DNA of 64,000 nucleotides, taken from Blastocladiella emersonii ATCC 22665 (taxonomy: Eukaryota > Blastocladiomycota > Blastocladiomycetes > Blastocladiales > Blastocladiaceae). The stretch covers positions 806,001 to 870,000 of the forward strand of contig JANHCV010000006.1 in assembly GCA_025594325.1 (NCBI GenBank), written 5' to 3'. Position numbers and translations under genes: made by a program. The notes below the pieces were generated by a model. The model worked only from the letters and a program-made list of their open reading frames with translations. It was not told the DNA's origin and made no database searches. Shown in pieces: positions 41,881 through 52,880 of the stretch (position 1 is the stretch's first letter; each line of letters opens with the position of its first letter).

Positions 41881-44800
41881 TGCGGGAGGAGCGGGTCCAG
41901 AAGGCTGCGGCGGCGGGCGGTGATGGACATGCACGGGAGCAGCGGCGGGGATCTGAACCGGTGCTGGCGCGGGCGCGGACGGGGGCTGGGCGTGCGTTGA
42001 TGCCGGCGCGGGCGCGGCGGGAGCAGAACTCGACGGCTGCGACTGCGACTGGCGCTGGATCTCCTGCTGGCGCCGCGCCTGCTCCTGCTGCCACTGCTGG
42101 TGCTGGTGCTGCTGCGCTTGCTGGAGCTGGTGGTGATATAGCTGCTGCTGATGAACGCGCTGCTGGTGGGTCTGCTGCTGCTGTTGAAGCTGCTGCGCGT
42201 GAGGGTCAGCCCCGTTCGCAACGCGAGTTGGTGCGGGCTGCTGCTGTTGCTGCTGCTGCCGCTGCTGTTGCTGCTCCTGTTGCGGCGGGAGCTCCTGCGT
42301 GGTCGGCGTCGGGGAGGCGAGAGCGAGTGCCGACGGCGCAGTCGCGGGGCGAGCCGGCGCGGGAGCGGAAGCGGGCGCTTGGACCGAGCGCACACCCTGC
42401 GCCGCGGCAGATGTGATGATCAGGTGCGGGTGCGGGTGAGCAGCCGGTGCCGCGGGCACGGTACCCTGCTCGTACCCCGTCGCGCTCGGGTTGCGCGCTG
42501 CCGCCGCCTGCTGCTGCTGGTGGTGGTGGTACTGCTGCTTCTGCTGCGCGTGGAACGACTGGCGGGCGTGCTGCACCTCACGCGTCTCGATGACGGGCGT
42601 CGCTGACGCTGACGAAGGCCGCGTGTCGGCGGACCCGGGCCGACCCGACTGCGGCGCGGAGGAGCCTGAGGGCGCGCGAGCGAGAGCGGGCGGGTGTTGA
42701 TGACCTTGCGCCGCGACGCGGGCATGGGCGGGATGGACTTGGTGTCCTTGCGGCGGCTGCGGCGGCTGCGGCGGCTGCTGATGAATGTGGAAGACGATCT
42801 GCTGCGGCGGTGGCTGAGGCTGCTGCGCCTGGTGGTACTGCTGCTGCTGCTGCTGGGGATGAGCAGGAGCCGCTGGTTGAGGTGGGCGCGCAGCGGGCGG
42901 TTGAGCGGGTTGCGGCGCGTTCGCGGCGGCGGCGGGCTGAGACCGCACGACGGCAGCCTGCGTCGCGTGGTACTGCTGCTGCTGGTGGTACGACCGCTGC
43001 TGCTGGGCCTGGGCCTGGGCCTGCTGCTGCTGGGCGTGAGTCTGCTGCTGCTGCTGTTGCTGGTGCGCTTGCTGCTGGGGCTGGACATGGGCGTGGGCCT
43101 GGTGCTGTTGCTGCTGCTGCGACCCACGATCATCTCGCACGAGCTGGGTGCCCGGGTGCGTGTGGCGGTGCTGAAGTCGCGGCGGCAGCAATTGCTGCGG
43201 GACCAGTGGTCGGGTCGCGGTGCTCGCGCGAGGAGGATTCGGGAGTGACTGCTGGCCGTGGGCGGCGGTTCCGCTTGACGTGACGGGAGCCGGTTGATGA
43301 GCAGGAACGAGTGCGAGCGCGGGAGCCGGTGGTGGAGCGGGCGCAGGTGCAGGAGCGGGAGTCGGCGCAGAAGTGGAAGCTGGCGCGGTGGTAGTAGGCG
43401 GAACCGTCGATGACTGCTGCTGCTGATGGTGGTGGTACTGGTACTGCTGCTGCTGCTGCTGCTGCGGCGTCGGCGCCGGCGCGTGGTACACGTAGTACTG
43501 CTGGCCGGGAACTGGCGCGTGGGTCGCCCACACCTGCTGCAGCTGCTGGATCTGCTGCGGCTGAGACGACGGCACCGAATGGTGCTGGAACGGCTGGATC
43601 TGGCCGACCTGCGAGTTGACCACGATATGTCGTTGCAGCTGCTGGGTCGGGACGAGCGGCTGCGACAGGACCTGCGGTTGCCGCTGGTCGACCTGCTGCT
43701 GCTGCTGCTGCTGCTGCTGAGAGGGGACCGCCTGCGCGTTTTGAGAGGCGGCGAGCTGCTGCGGTTGCTGCTGCTGCTGCTGCTGCTGCTGCGGCTGTTG
43801 CTGGCGCACGAGCGAGGCGGGATGGGGAAGCTGGTGCTGCTGCGGAACGGGTTGCTGCTGCTGGGCCGGCTGGCGTGGTTGCTCGATCCGCGGCTGCTCC
43901 TGCTGGATCTGCGGTTGGTCGGTCTGGATCTGCGACTGCTGGACCTGCGACCGGTGGATGTGCGACGGCTGCCGATTCTGCGACGACTGCTGGTTTTGCG
44001 ACGGTTGCTGATTCTGCGACTGGTGCATGTGCGACTGCTGCTGCTGCTGCTGGAGCTGGATCTGGTAGGCCTGCTGCTGGTAGGCCTGCTGCTGCGCGAA
44101 CTGCTGCTGCGCGTACTGCTGCGCCTGCGCCTGCGCCGCGTTCAGGTCGCGCTGCGAGAACGCGGGCGAGATGGGCGTGCTCGCGGCCGAGACCGGGACC
44201 GAGTTGGTGGTGGTCGCGGCCGCGGCGGCCGCCGCTGCCGCCGCGGCATTCGCGACGAGGAGGAGCTGGTGCAGCTGCGTGTGGTCGTGGTGGGTGTGCA
44301 GCGGGAACGCGGATGCCGATGCCGACGAGGAAGATGACGCGCCTGCGACGTTGTGCGCGAGCTGCGGCTCGATCGGGAGCGGGCGGATGGCGGACGCGAG
44401 CTCGACGGCCTCGAGCGACATGGACTCGACGGTCGGCTGTGACTGCTGCGACTGCTGCGACTGCTGCTGCTGCTGCGCGGTCTCGGGCAGCGGACCCGAC
44501 GGCGGGGTTGACGCGGCCGAGGGAGCGGCCGAGGGCGCGGCGCTCGCACTCGCGCTCGTGTCGGCCGCTGCCTGCTTCTTAGGCCGGCCGCGCTTCGATT
44601 TCGGCTTGCTCGCGGCGGCGGCGGGTGCGACAGCAGGAGCAGCGACGGCGGCGGGATCGACGGGCGCCGGAGGAGCACCATCCTGGACCGCGGCGGCGGC
44701 GGCAGAGACGGCGGCCGCGTCCTCGGCCATCGGCTTGGCCTTGGCCTTAGCGCGAGGCTTCGGCTTCGGCTTCGCCTTGGCCTTTCCGGCCTTGGAAACG

Positions 44801-47700
44801 GTCGTCGCGGGGACATCAGCAGCGGGGTCGTCGGCGGTGGCCGAGGAGGATGGTGCCGGCGCGTCAGCGCCAACGGCCTCGGCGTTCGCGGCGGCCGGAG
44901 CCTTCTTCTTCTTCGGCCGCGGCGCGCGCTTACGCGGCGCAGGCGCGGATGCTGCATCGGCCGACGGAGCGGCGGGGACCTGCTGAGTCTCGGACACGGC
45001 GGGAGCGGCGGCGGCGAGCTCGTGCCGGAGCAGCTGCTCGAACGTCTGCGCCGACGCCGACGACGGTGGTGGTGGCGGTGCGGGCGCAAACTGCGCGGGC
45101 GCGGCAGGCGTCGACGCGATCAGGGCCGCGGCCGCCATGGACGCGAGAGCGGCGAAGGGCTCGTCGGTCGCGGGGACGGTGCCGAGCGTGAGCGGGTCGT
45201 CGTCGGCGGTAGGAACCGGTGCGGCGGGCGCGGCGGGCGCGGATGGCGCAGCGGGAGCGGCCGGTGCGACTCGCGCCGCCTTAGACCGAGCCTTGGACAC
45301 GCGAGCCCGTTTCGCGGGCGGCGGCGCGGTTCCGTCAGGAGCACTCGCTGCGGCCGCGGCGGCAGCAGCCGCAGCAGCAGCAGCAGCCGCGGTTGCAGGC
45401 GCGGGCATCGGCATCGGGACCGCGATCGAGACGGGCGACGGCAAGGCGGGCGACGCGGGGAGCGACATGGCGTGGTGGTGGTGGAAGTTGAGGGGCGACG
45501 GGAACGCGCTGGCAAGGCTGCCGCCGCTGCTACTCGCGCCGCTGCCGCTGGCGGCACCCGCTACGAGCGCGAACGGCGACCCAGCAGCGTCCGGCGCGGG
45601 GTTCCGCCGCGGGTCGTTGATAACGAGTTTCGCGGCCTTGAGGTTATTGACCTGCTCGCGGTGGTGGTGGACGGCGACGCGGTCGGCCTCGGCGAGGTCG
45701 TCGTAGAACTTGCGGTCCGTGTCGGAGAGGGCGCGCCACGCCTCGCCGACGAGGCGCGGGATCTCGGTGAAGGGGACGCCCGGGTTGGCGCGGAACACAT
45801 TGTCGCGGTTGCGGGCCATGAAGAAGTTGTAGGCGGAGAGGGCGCGGCGCACCTCGCGCTTGTTCGCCGTCTTGCGCGTCTGGATCATGCGCGCCGACCG
45901 CTCGCGCCGCGCCGCCTCGACCTGCTCGTTCCACGCCTTGAGCTCGGTCGCGTACCGCTGCTTGTCCTGCGCCGCGATCGCCTCGTAGTACTGGGCGATG
46001 GAGCGACGGCGAGGTCAGATCGAGCCGCGTGTGTGCATCGGGAGCGAAGAGGTGAACGTACCGCGCGTTCCTCAGCCGACAGCGCGTGGAACCGGGCGCC
46101 CATGATGCGGCCGACGGCGCCAAACGCCTCGCGGCCGTCCCGCTCCTCGTCGCCGGCCTGCGCCTGTTCCTCGGCGGCGATCGTCTTGTGCACTACATGC
46201 AGGCGTCAGCACCCGGACCCATGAACCCGCACACACGCGCAAACACGTACTGGCTTTCATGAAAGCGAGGTAGGCGGTGAGCGGGCGCTTGGGCTTGAGC
46301 GGGAGCGGCGGGATGTCGAACATGGGGTCGTCGGGGTTGAAGTCATTGCGGATCGCGACAATGGACCCGTCGGGCGCGTAGTAGTAGGACGCCGGGTCGC
46401 ACCGCGACTTGGCCGCTGCCGCCGCCGCCTTCTTCGGCTTGGCCGCCGTCGTCGCGGCCACGCCGGTCTTGGGTTTCGCCTTGGCCTTGCGCTTCGGTTT
46501 GGGTTTCGGCGCGTCCTCGGCGTCGGCGTCGTCAGCAGCATCGGCAGGTGGCGCAGCGTCCGCGTCCATTGCGGCGGCGTCGACGACCGCCGACGAGGAC
46601 GGCGAGGCAGCCGCGCTCGGGTCGGGGTCCGCCGGCTCGCCGCATCCGGCCGACGACGCGCGCGATGCCGCCGCCGCGGCAGCAGACCGCTCCATGTCCG
46701 CGATCGACGCGCTGGCCGACGATGACGCGGTTCCCATAATGGAGTCCGCGCCGAGCCCCATGGCGAGCGGGTCGGCGGCGAACGCGTCCATGGCGCCGCG
46801 AAAGCTGGCGCTGGCGGGTCCGTCGGCGGCGAGCGGGTCGACGTCGTCAAAGTGGGCCGACATCCCCGCCATGGCCATGGACATGGACATGGACATGGGG
46901 AATTCGCCGTTGAAGAGCGGCGGCGGCGGGTGCGGCGAGGCGAGGCGCGGGAGGAGGCCGAGGCCGAGGCCGAGCTGCGGCGACGGCAGGTGCAGCGTGC
47001 TCGTGAGCGGGGTGCCGCGCGTCAGCGTCAGCGACGGGGTCCCCGCACCCGTCGTCGATAGCGTCGAGCTGGATGGGAGCGGCGTGGATCGCGAGCTCGC
47101 GGCGGTGCTGGTGCCGCCGGTGCTCAGATGCGACGAGAAGGCGGCAAACGACGACGTGACGCTGCCGTGGTCCGCGACGGACCGGTGGTGGTGGTGATGG
47201 AACGGGTATGACCGCTGGTATGCGTGATGGTGGTGGTGGTGGTGGTGGTGGTGCGGCGAGCTGGCCGCGACCGAGTCGTGCGGGTATCCCGAGCCGCTGG
47301 CGGGCACGGCGGCCGCGAGCGACGGGAGCGACGACGACGACGACGCGGCGGCCGAGACCGGGGTTGCGCTGCTGCCGGAGACGGTGCCGGTGGCGGAGCG
47401 GGGCAGGAGAAAGGCGGGCGTCGCGTCGTAGCCCGCGTAGTGGTGGTGATGGTGATGGGCGCTCGCGCTGCTGGCCGGGTATGACGACGCCGACGACGCC
47501 GATGGAGTCGCGGCGGCAGCAGCAGAGGCGACGGGGTGGCCCGCGGCCCCATCCCCGCCGGTCCCGGAGGCCGCGGGGTCCGCGGTGGAGCCAAACGGTC
47601 CGTAGGGCGGCGACACGGGCGCGTGGCCGAACGAGGCGACCAGGTTCGGCAGGCCCATGCCCATCCCGAGCGGGTACAGCGGGTCGGGGTTCGGGTCCAT
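40915..47700 (-). CDS. Two-HMG-box protein with giant Gln-rich tail
   Basis: Three exons on the minus strand: 47700-46251, 46192-46062 and 45990-40915, with introns 46193-46250 and 45991-46061 (GTACGT ends, TGTAG and CCAG); the product is 2218 residues. Exon 1 is Ser/His/Gly-rich with a basic KPKPKRKAKAKPK stretch. HMG box 1 (about 470-560) is assembled only by splicing: KPKRPLTAYLAFMKA, then KTIAAEEQ, FHALSAEERA, YYEAIAAQDKQRY. Box 2 (about 572-645) reads RALSAYNFFMARNRDNV to WRALSDTDRKFYDDL. The rest, about 1570 residues, is Ala/Pro/Lys-rich and then Gln/Pro/His-rich with many CAG-type runs. HMG boxes bend DNA; a transcription or chromatin role in the nucleus is likely. Repeat length may vary between strains. 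Confidence 0.85.
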
Positions 47701-48189
47701 GGCGGGGGCTGCGCCGAATAGGTTGCACGAGGTTAGATCAGGGTTGCATGGCAGGGTGTGGAGCAGGGGTTCTGGTGTGGAGGGTGCGAGGTGGGGGTCG
47801 ATCGCGCGCTCCGTGGTGCGCGGCCGAGTCACCGTTCGCCGAGTGCCGAGTGACACCGGTGACCGCGACCACGACGGCGATGGCGACAAGCGCACGACCG
47901 ACCATGGCCAGAAGAGCGATCTCGACGTACTTGCAGCGGCCAACTAGGCGCGCAGACGGCAGCGACGGCGGCGGGAGCGGCGCAGCACGGCCACGGCGGC
48001 GGTGTGGGGGTGGCGCAGCGAACAAGCGTGTCCACGCGCGTGTTCTCCGATGGCGCAGGGAGACGCGCGCGGCGACCACGGGAAGCGGGTGCAGCTACCC
48101 GGGTAGCACGTATTGGATATGGGGGCGGGAGGGTAGCTAGCCCCCGCTCTGCGCTTTCCTAGCGATCGGGGTTTCGCCAGGCGATTCCT
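47701..48189. other. Upstream region of the HMG-box gene
   Basis: Between the HMG-box start and the inverted-repeat element. No gene is supported. It should contain the promoter of the minus-strand gene. Confidence 0.55.
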
Positions 48190-48273
48190 ATTCTGCCCCC
48201 CAGCCGGTTATCCTGCCCCCCGCGGCTATTCTGCCCCCTCGGCTATTCTGCCCCCAAGCCACGGTCACATGAT
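48190..48273 (+). repeat. Left inverted end with four TATTCTGCCCCCC units
   Basis: Four units spaced 15-18 bp apart, then GGTCACATGAT. Matched in inverted order by 50026-50109 with a handful of differences and one-base gaps. Confidence 0.8.
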
Positions 48274-48789
48274 ATCGCGACGCGTCGATTTCCCGCGGCC
48301 GGCCGCCGTTATCACGGCCCCGTCGACTTGTACTGACTCCGCAAAAAATCACACACATAAAAAAGAGTTCATGCAACGTGATGAAAAATGCTGAATGAAA
48401 AGCTCACGCGAAGCGATGTCGCTGCCAAATGAAAAACAGAAGCGTATTTATTCAACGGGTCGACAGGCTCAACATTTCTTGCTCTTATCCAACTCTAGTG
48501 CCTCTTTTTGAGCAGCTCCTGGAGCGCGCGCGCGCCGGACGTCATGGGCGCGTTCGCGATTGCCGCGGGCGTGGTCGTGGTGGTCGCCGTGGCGGTCGCG
48601 GCGGTCGAGCGCGCGGCAGTCGTTGACGACAAGGTCGCGAGCTCCACAGTCGTGACCGCGGTTCTCAAATCAGTTGCGTTTGTTGACTCGACTGTACCGC
48701 GCCGTGCGCGCTTGCGCGCGGGGCCCGAGTTCGCCTTGGCGGAGCTCTTCCGCTTCGCTACACGCCAGATGGTGAGATCCGAACGTCCT

Positions 48790-50010
48790 TCAAACGCGGC
48801 GACCAATCGTACCTTGCGTTGCAAAGTCTTTTGGGCAACTTGCGGGACGAGGAGGAGATTTCGGCGGCCGGCCGCGGTTGCTCCCGTACTTTCTGGGCGG
48901 GTTGCGGACGTCAGGAAGGCTGTCCGCTCGTCCTTGCACCGGCTGCCGCGCCGCGGGAGCCTTGCCCTTCCCTGCAGCTGGGCCAGGCTCCTCGTCGTCG
49001 TCCGGCGGGAGCTCGCCGTCGTACTCGTCCTTGTCAAGCACAAGGACGTCTGCGTCGGCCGCGTCGAGATCCTCCTCGAGAGCTCTGGGCGTAGTCGGCC
49101 GCATGTGCTCGCGGATCAGCTGCCCGAAATCCGGACCTACAGGCTCGGGCGGCAGCACTTCGCCGCCGTTGCTGTTCTTGCCCAGACTGCCGTGTTCGCT
49201 AGGAAAAATGAAGTCGCGGTCGACCAGGCTCTTGCCCTTGCCCATGAGGTAGGCGTCATCAATCATGCTTAGCGTGAACCACACGTCCCCGGCGTGATAC
49301 ATCACGGCGAACGCGTGATCGCATGGATGTGTCACGCCGACGCGACACGAGCAGAGAATCGCGCCGTCGTTGAAGACAATGAGGTAGTACAGCTCGCGCG
49401 ACGACCGCCGAAGGCCCACCCGCCATACCGATCGGGCGCACTCGTTGTTGGCGAGCTCGCGGAACTGGTCGTACGGCATTTCCGCGAGATCGCGCTCCTG
49501 CAGCCGCACTGGAGTGCAGTTGTGCACGTTTTGCAGACTACTTAAGAGCGCGTTAGCGACGTTTGGAGTGCAGTTTTGCGCGATTGCCCTGGCAATGGCG
49601 CGTAGGTCCGCATTGAGGTCGCTGAACGAGCGACCCAAATTATTGCGGTACACGGCCTCCATCTTGTTGGCCTGATCCGCTTCGCGAACGAGCTCGCGGC
49701 CGACCGCACTGTCGACCCCCATCAAGCGAGTGTTGGTGTCGAGGCCGAACCGCTTGAGGAGGCCGTTCATGCCCTCGACATGCTGGTCTCCTTGATCGGC
49801 CGCGCTCAGTGTTTGTCCGATCTGCTTTGACGCGACGCGTGGTGAGCGACGCGTCAAGACGGTCGCGCCGACGGCACTAGGAATCCGCGTAATAATTTTT
49901 TTGGTTGGAAATTTCACGCGGGAAGCGGTCACCTTTTTTTTTCGGTGCGTGCAGCGTGCCACATTTTTTCGAGGGAGTTGGTTGTGGTGCGCGGAGTTGA
50001 GCTGGGTCAT
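48790..50010 (-). CDS. MULE-type transposase C-terminal part with SWIM zinc finger
   Basis: 406 residues from the ATG at 50010, 16 bp inside the right inverted end. The SWIM finger is ILCSCRVGVTHPCDHAFAV (C-x-C, then C-x-H), after an alpha-helical stretch usual before it in Mutator-like transposases; a basic GSNRGRPPKSPPRP follows near the end, as in that family. The DDE nuclease core that should come before is absent, so transposition activity is unlikely. After about residue 385 another frame continues with a basic KRKSSAKANSGPARKRARR stretch to 48495, so a frameshift or unrecognised intron near 48840 may have cut off the original tail. It could also be a domesticated DNA-binding protein. 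Confidence 0.7.
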   Translation of the reverse strand: MTQLNSAHHNQLPRKNVARCTHRKKKVTASRVKFPTKKIITRIPSAVGATVLTRRSPRVASKQIGQTLSAADQGDQHVEGMNGLLKRFGLDTNTRLMGVDSAVGRELVREADQANKMEAVYRNNLGRSFSDLNADLRAIARAIAQNCTPNVANALLSSLQNVHNCTPVRLQERDLAEMPYDQFRELANNECARSVWRVGLRRSSRELYYLIVFNDGAILCSCRVGVTHPCDHAFAVMYHAGDVWFTLSMIDDAYLMGKGKSLVDRDFIFPSEHGSLGKNSNGGEVLPPEPVGPDFGQLIREHMRPTTPRALEEDLDAADADVLVLDKDEYDGELPPDDDEEPGPAAGKGKAPAARQPVQGRADSLPDVRNPPRKYGSNRGRPPKSPPRPASCPKDFATQGTIGRRV

Positions 50011-50025
50011 TTCACGCGTTTTTTT

Positions 50026-50109
50026 ATCATGTGACCGCGTCTGGACGGCAGAATAACCTGGGGGGCAGAATAGCCGAGGGGGGCAGAATAACCGACTGGG
50101 GGGCAGAAT
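50026..50109 (-). repeat. Right inverted end with four TATTCTGCCCCCC units
   Basis: Inverted partner of 48190-48273. The last unit is altered (CTGCCGTCC). Confidence 0.8.
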
Positions 50110-50449
50110 GACCGCCTCCGTTTCGCCACCCGGCCATGAACCTGAAACGCCCGCCCTGTTCTGCCACAGCTTTCCCGCGTCGCCGGCCGCCGCGCACTTA
50201 CCCGAGCTCGCGGAATGTCTCGCGCGGAATGTCTCGCGCGTCGTGTTGCGTCGCGTCGCGTCCCGCGTTCTGGGCCTGAGAGGTGGTTGGCTCCATATCG
50301 CCGAGTGTCTCCAACCGCGCCAGCCGCGGTCACGCCATTTCGCGACGCGTTGGACCGCGAGACACGCACGCGTCGCGCCGCGCCGCGCCGCACCTCAGCC
50401 ACCTCCCTCTCTGCTCCTTGCAGCTCCTCGCCCCTCGCACGCAACCACC
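50110..50449. other. Upstream region of the DHHC gene, nothing else seen
   Basis: 340 bp between the mobile element and the palmitoyltransferase start. It contains two overlapping TGTCTCGCGCGGAA-like direct copies near 50215-50240 but no gene. Confidence 0.5.
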
Positions 50450-51557
50450 ATGAGACCACCACTCGAGCCCCGCCAATGCATTCTCGCGAGCATCCTGCTC
50501 TCGCAAGCCGCCGCGTTCCACGCGCTCGTCGCGGCCGAGCCGCTCGCCGCGCTGCGGCCCGCCATCGAGCCCCTCGGCCTGGCCTTACTCCTCGCCACGT
50601 TCATCCTCGGCATCGCGCTGAGCCTGTCCCCGTCGCACGACCGGCACCTGCCAAGCGCGTCCGGCCGCCGCGGGTGGTGGTGGCCATGGCCGCGGTCGCG
50701 CCCAACGTACCCGCTGACCGTGGCCGACGAGAAGGCCGCGGTCGCCGCGGCGCTCAAGTCGATCCCGGCGCCGGGGACCAAGTGGTGCGCCATCTGCGCC
50801 GTGTACGTGCGCGCCGACTCGCTGCACTGCCGGTACTGCGACGCGTGCGTCGAGCGCATGGACCACCACTGCTTCTACGCCAACAACTGTATCGGCCGGC
50901 GTAACTACCGGTACGGCGAGCGAGTTCACGGTCCGTTGACGCGGGATTGACATGGGTTGTGTGCGCGTAGGCTGTTCCTCGTCACGCTCGCGACCATCCT
51001 GCTGCACTCGGGCTCGCAGCTCGCGGCCAACCTCGCGGCCGTCGTGGTCATCTTCGGTGCGCTTATCCCCTCTCAACCCCGTTCAACCCGACCTCACACA
51101 ATCTTCGCGCTTGATAGTCTCCGGCACCACCCCACTCGCGACCGCCGCGTGGCAGACGTCGCTGCTCGTCGCGCTTGCGCTGCCGCTGACGGCCATCTTC
51201 CTCTTCTCCGCGTACCTCGTGATCCTGCACGTCGAGCTCGCGCGCCGCGGCCTGACCACCATCGAGTACTCGCGCCTCATCTACGCGACGGATCCGCCAC
51301 CAGCGCCAGCAGCGGTGTCCATCGACCTCGAGTCGGGCTCGACGGTATCGCCAGCGGTGCGGGAGCCGTGGACCGCGCGCATCGTGCGGCGCTTCTGGTG
51401 CTGGAGCCGCCGCGAGCGGCGTTCGACCGCGACTGGTAAGACCAACGACTGCAGCACGAGCTCGGCGCCGATGCCCGAGGGCAACGTGCTGCAGGTGTGG
51501 CCCGTGGCGCTTGAGGAGGCGACGACGCTGGGTCATGGTGGTAGTGGCAATCAATGA
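50450..51557 (+). CDS. DHHC palmitoyltransferase
   Basis: Attaches palmitate to cysteines of target proteins at internal or plasma membranes. Exons 50450-50910, 50971-51056 and 51118-51557; introns 50911-50970 (GTACGG to CGTAG) and 51057-51117 (GTGCGC to GATAG); this gives 328 residues. Two membrane helices (about 10-30 and 44-63) precede the cysteine-rich domain, which begins [17 protein letters not shown] and has DHHC at 138-141 followed by [13 protein letters not shown]. Two more helices (about 155-182 and 198-224) and a TTIE motif (LTTIEYSR), usual after the last helix, follow. Splicing is confirmed because exon 2 restores the third helix directly after NYR. Confidence 0.92.
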
Positions 51558-51649
51558 CGTTCTGTTTAAACTCTGGAAACTGGTACGAGGGGAGGGAGGG
51601 GGAAGAAGCAAATCAAGTGAGACGAGACCGGGGCGACGCGAGCCAGCCT

Positions 51650-52880
51650 TCATGCGGCGTGCGGGTCGAGCAGCGCCTTGGTGGCCTTGGGCACGTCCTG
51701 CGAGTTGAACGTCTTGGTCGAGTACCGCAGCGAGTTGAGCAGCGTCTCGCTGGCGCTGCCGCCGTGCGTCTGGATCGTGCGCACGAACACGCGCATCTAC
51801 ACACGGTTGCGACGGGTGAGCGCTCGCTCACTCGAGCACCGTTGCCGAAGCGACGTACGTTGACCTCGGACGCCTTGGGGAACAAGCCGACCGGGTGGAT
51901 GAAATCGTACATGACGAGGCACCCGGTCATAACGCGGAGGGCGAACAGCGCAGGGACCGACGACTGGGTGTTGACGGCGTTCTGGCACACGGTCGCGATG
52001 AGGAGGAGCGACGCCGCGACCGCGTCGGCGAGCGAGTGCTGCGTCACGTACGCGGCCACGGTATCGGTCATGAGCTTGAGGAACGGCGACGGGTACGCGT
52101 AGAAGAGGGACATGCGGTTGGCGAGCTCGTCGGGGACGGGCAGCGTCGCCGCTGTTGGCGCGGCCGGGTTGCTGCGCGTGCGACTGACGGTGCGCCGGTA
52201 GTACGAGAAGTCGTTCTGGATCGCGGGTTTGCCCATCTTGACCTCGTCAAACTCCCACGAAAACGACAGCAGGTCCGCAAACGCCTTGGCCGTCGCCTGG
52301 TTCGCCTCCAGGTTCGCCTGCACGTTTACCCCGCCGTTCGTAGGCGCGCAGAACTTGGCCAGGATCTGCGGCAGGATTTGCTCTACACGGATGCACGCGG
52401 ATCAGCGCGCGTCGCGGTTGATCGGGTCGAGGCGAGGCTACCGTACCAATCTGCGTCGCGTACTCGTAGTACTCGCGGAGCCGCACCACACATGGCACCA
52501 CGGCGTTCCACGCCTCGGTCTCGGTCTGCGTGTTCGGCGTCGAGATGGCCTACAAGTCTCGCTGAGTGAGCACCCGCGTCACCACGACAAGTAGCAGGGA
52601 CGAGACACGTACCGCGCGGATCGCCTGGTCGCATCCGTGGTACTCCTTGAGCCCTGCCAACACGGCGGGCGAGCGCTGCAGGATCGCGGTCACGGCGTTC
52701 AGCAGCTCCTGCTCGAGCGCCGACACGGCGGGGTCTACACAGCGGGGGAGGTCAGCGACACTGCCACGGCCGCAATGAAGGAGCTGTCGCCGTCGTCGTC
52801 GTCGTACCGATCAGGTTGACGGTCGCGAGCGGTGCGGACGGCGGGTCGGACGACCGCAGCAGGGCGAGGAGCTGGCCCAT
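51650..52880 (-). CDS. CYRI: CYRI/FAM49 protein, Rac1-binding WAVE regulator
   Basis: CYRI binds active Rac1 and restrains the SCAR/WAVE complex, limiting branched actin at the leading edge. Five exons: 52880-52808, 52734-52613, 52549-52447, 52382-51859 and 51796-51650; four introns of 61-73 nt all starting GTACG and ending TGTAG. The product is 322 residues, the same as animal CYRI (about 323). It starts MGQLLALL, so Gly2 could be myristoylated as in animals. The Rac-binding segment EVKMGKPAIQNDFSYYRR keeps the two arginines (162, 163) known to be essential in CYRI-B. NELANRMSLFY-like ELANRMSLFYAY, the HPVG stretch and the C-terminal LLNSLRYSTK are also conserved. The exon borders fit the homologous alignment throughout. 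Confidence 0.93.

Larger units (their letters stand above)
48190..50109. mobile_element. Inverted-repeat element carrying a MULE transposase remnant
   Basis: The ends 48190-48273 and 50026-50109 are imperfect inverted copies (84 bp) that start ATTCTGCCCCCCAG. Each end contains four near-tandem copies of a TATTCTGCCCCCC unit and finishes inside with CGGTCACATGAT. Between them lies a minus-strand ORF with a SWIM zinc finger typical of Mutator-like (MULE) transposases, but the catalytic DDE core is missing, so the element appears internally deleted. No clear target duplication is seen at the ends (GCGATTCCT before, GACCGCCTC after). Confidence 0.75.

Noticed and set aside
40852-44337. Leu/Arg/Val-rich plus-strand frames opposite the Gln-rich exon
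   Set aside because: They are the reverse reading of CAG/CCG-type repeats; the minus-strand frame is continuous and joined to two HMG boxes by good splice sites.
40915-47300. CRISPR-like or satellite arrays from the many CTG/CAG runs
   Set aside because: The runs are in-frame Gln codons of a single gene with no regular repeat-spacer structure.
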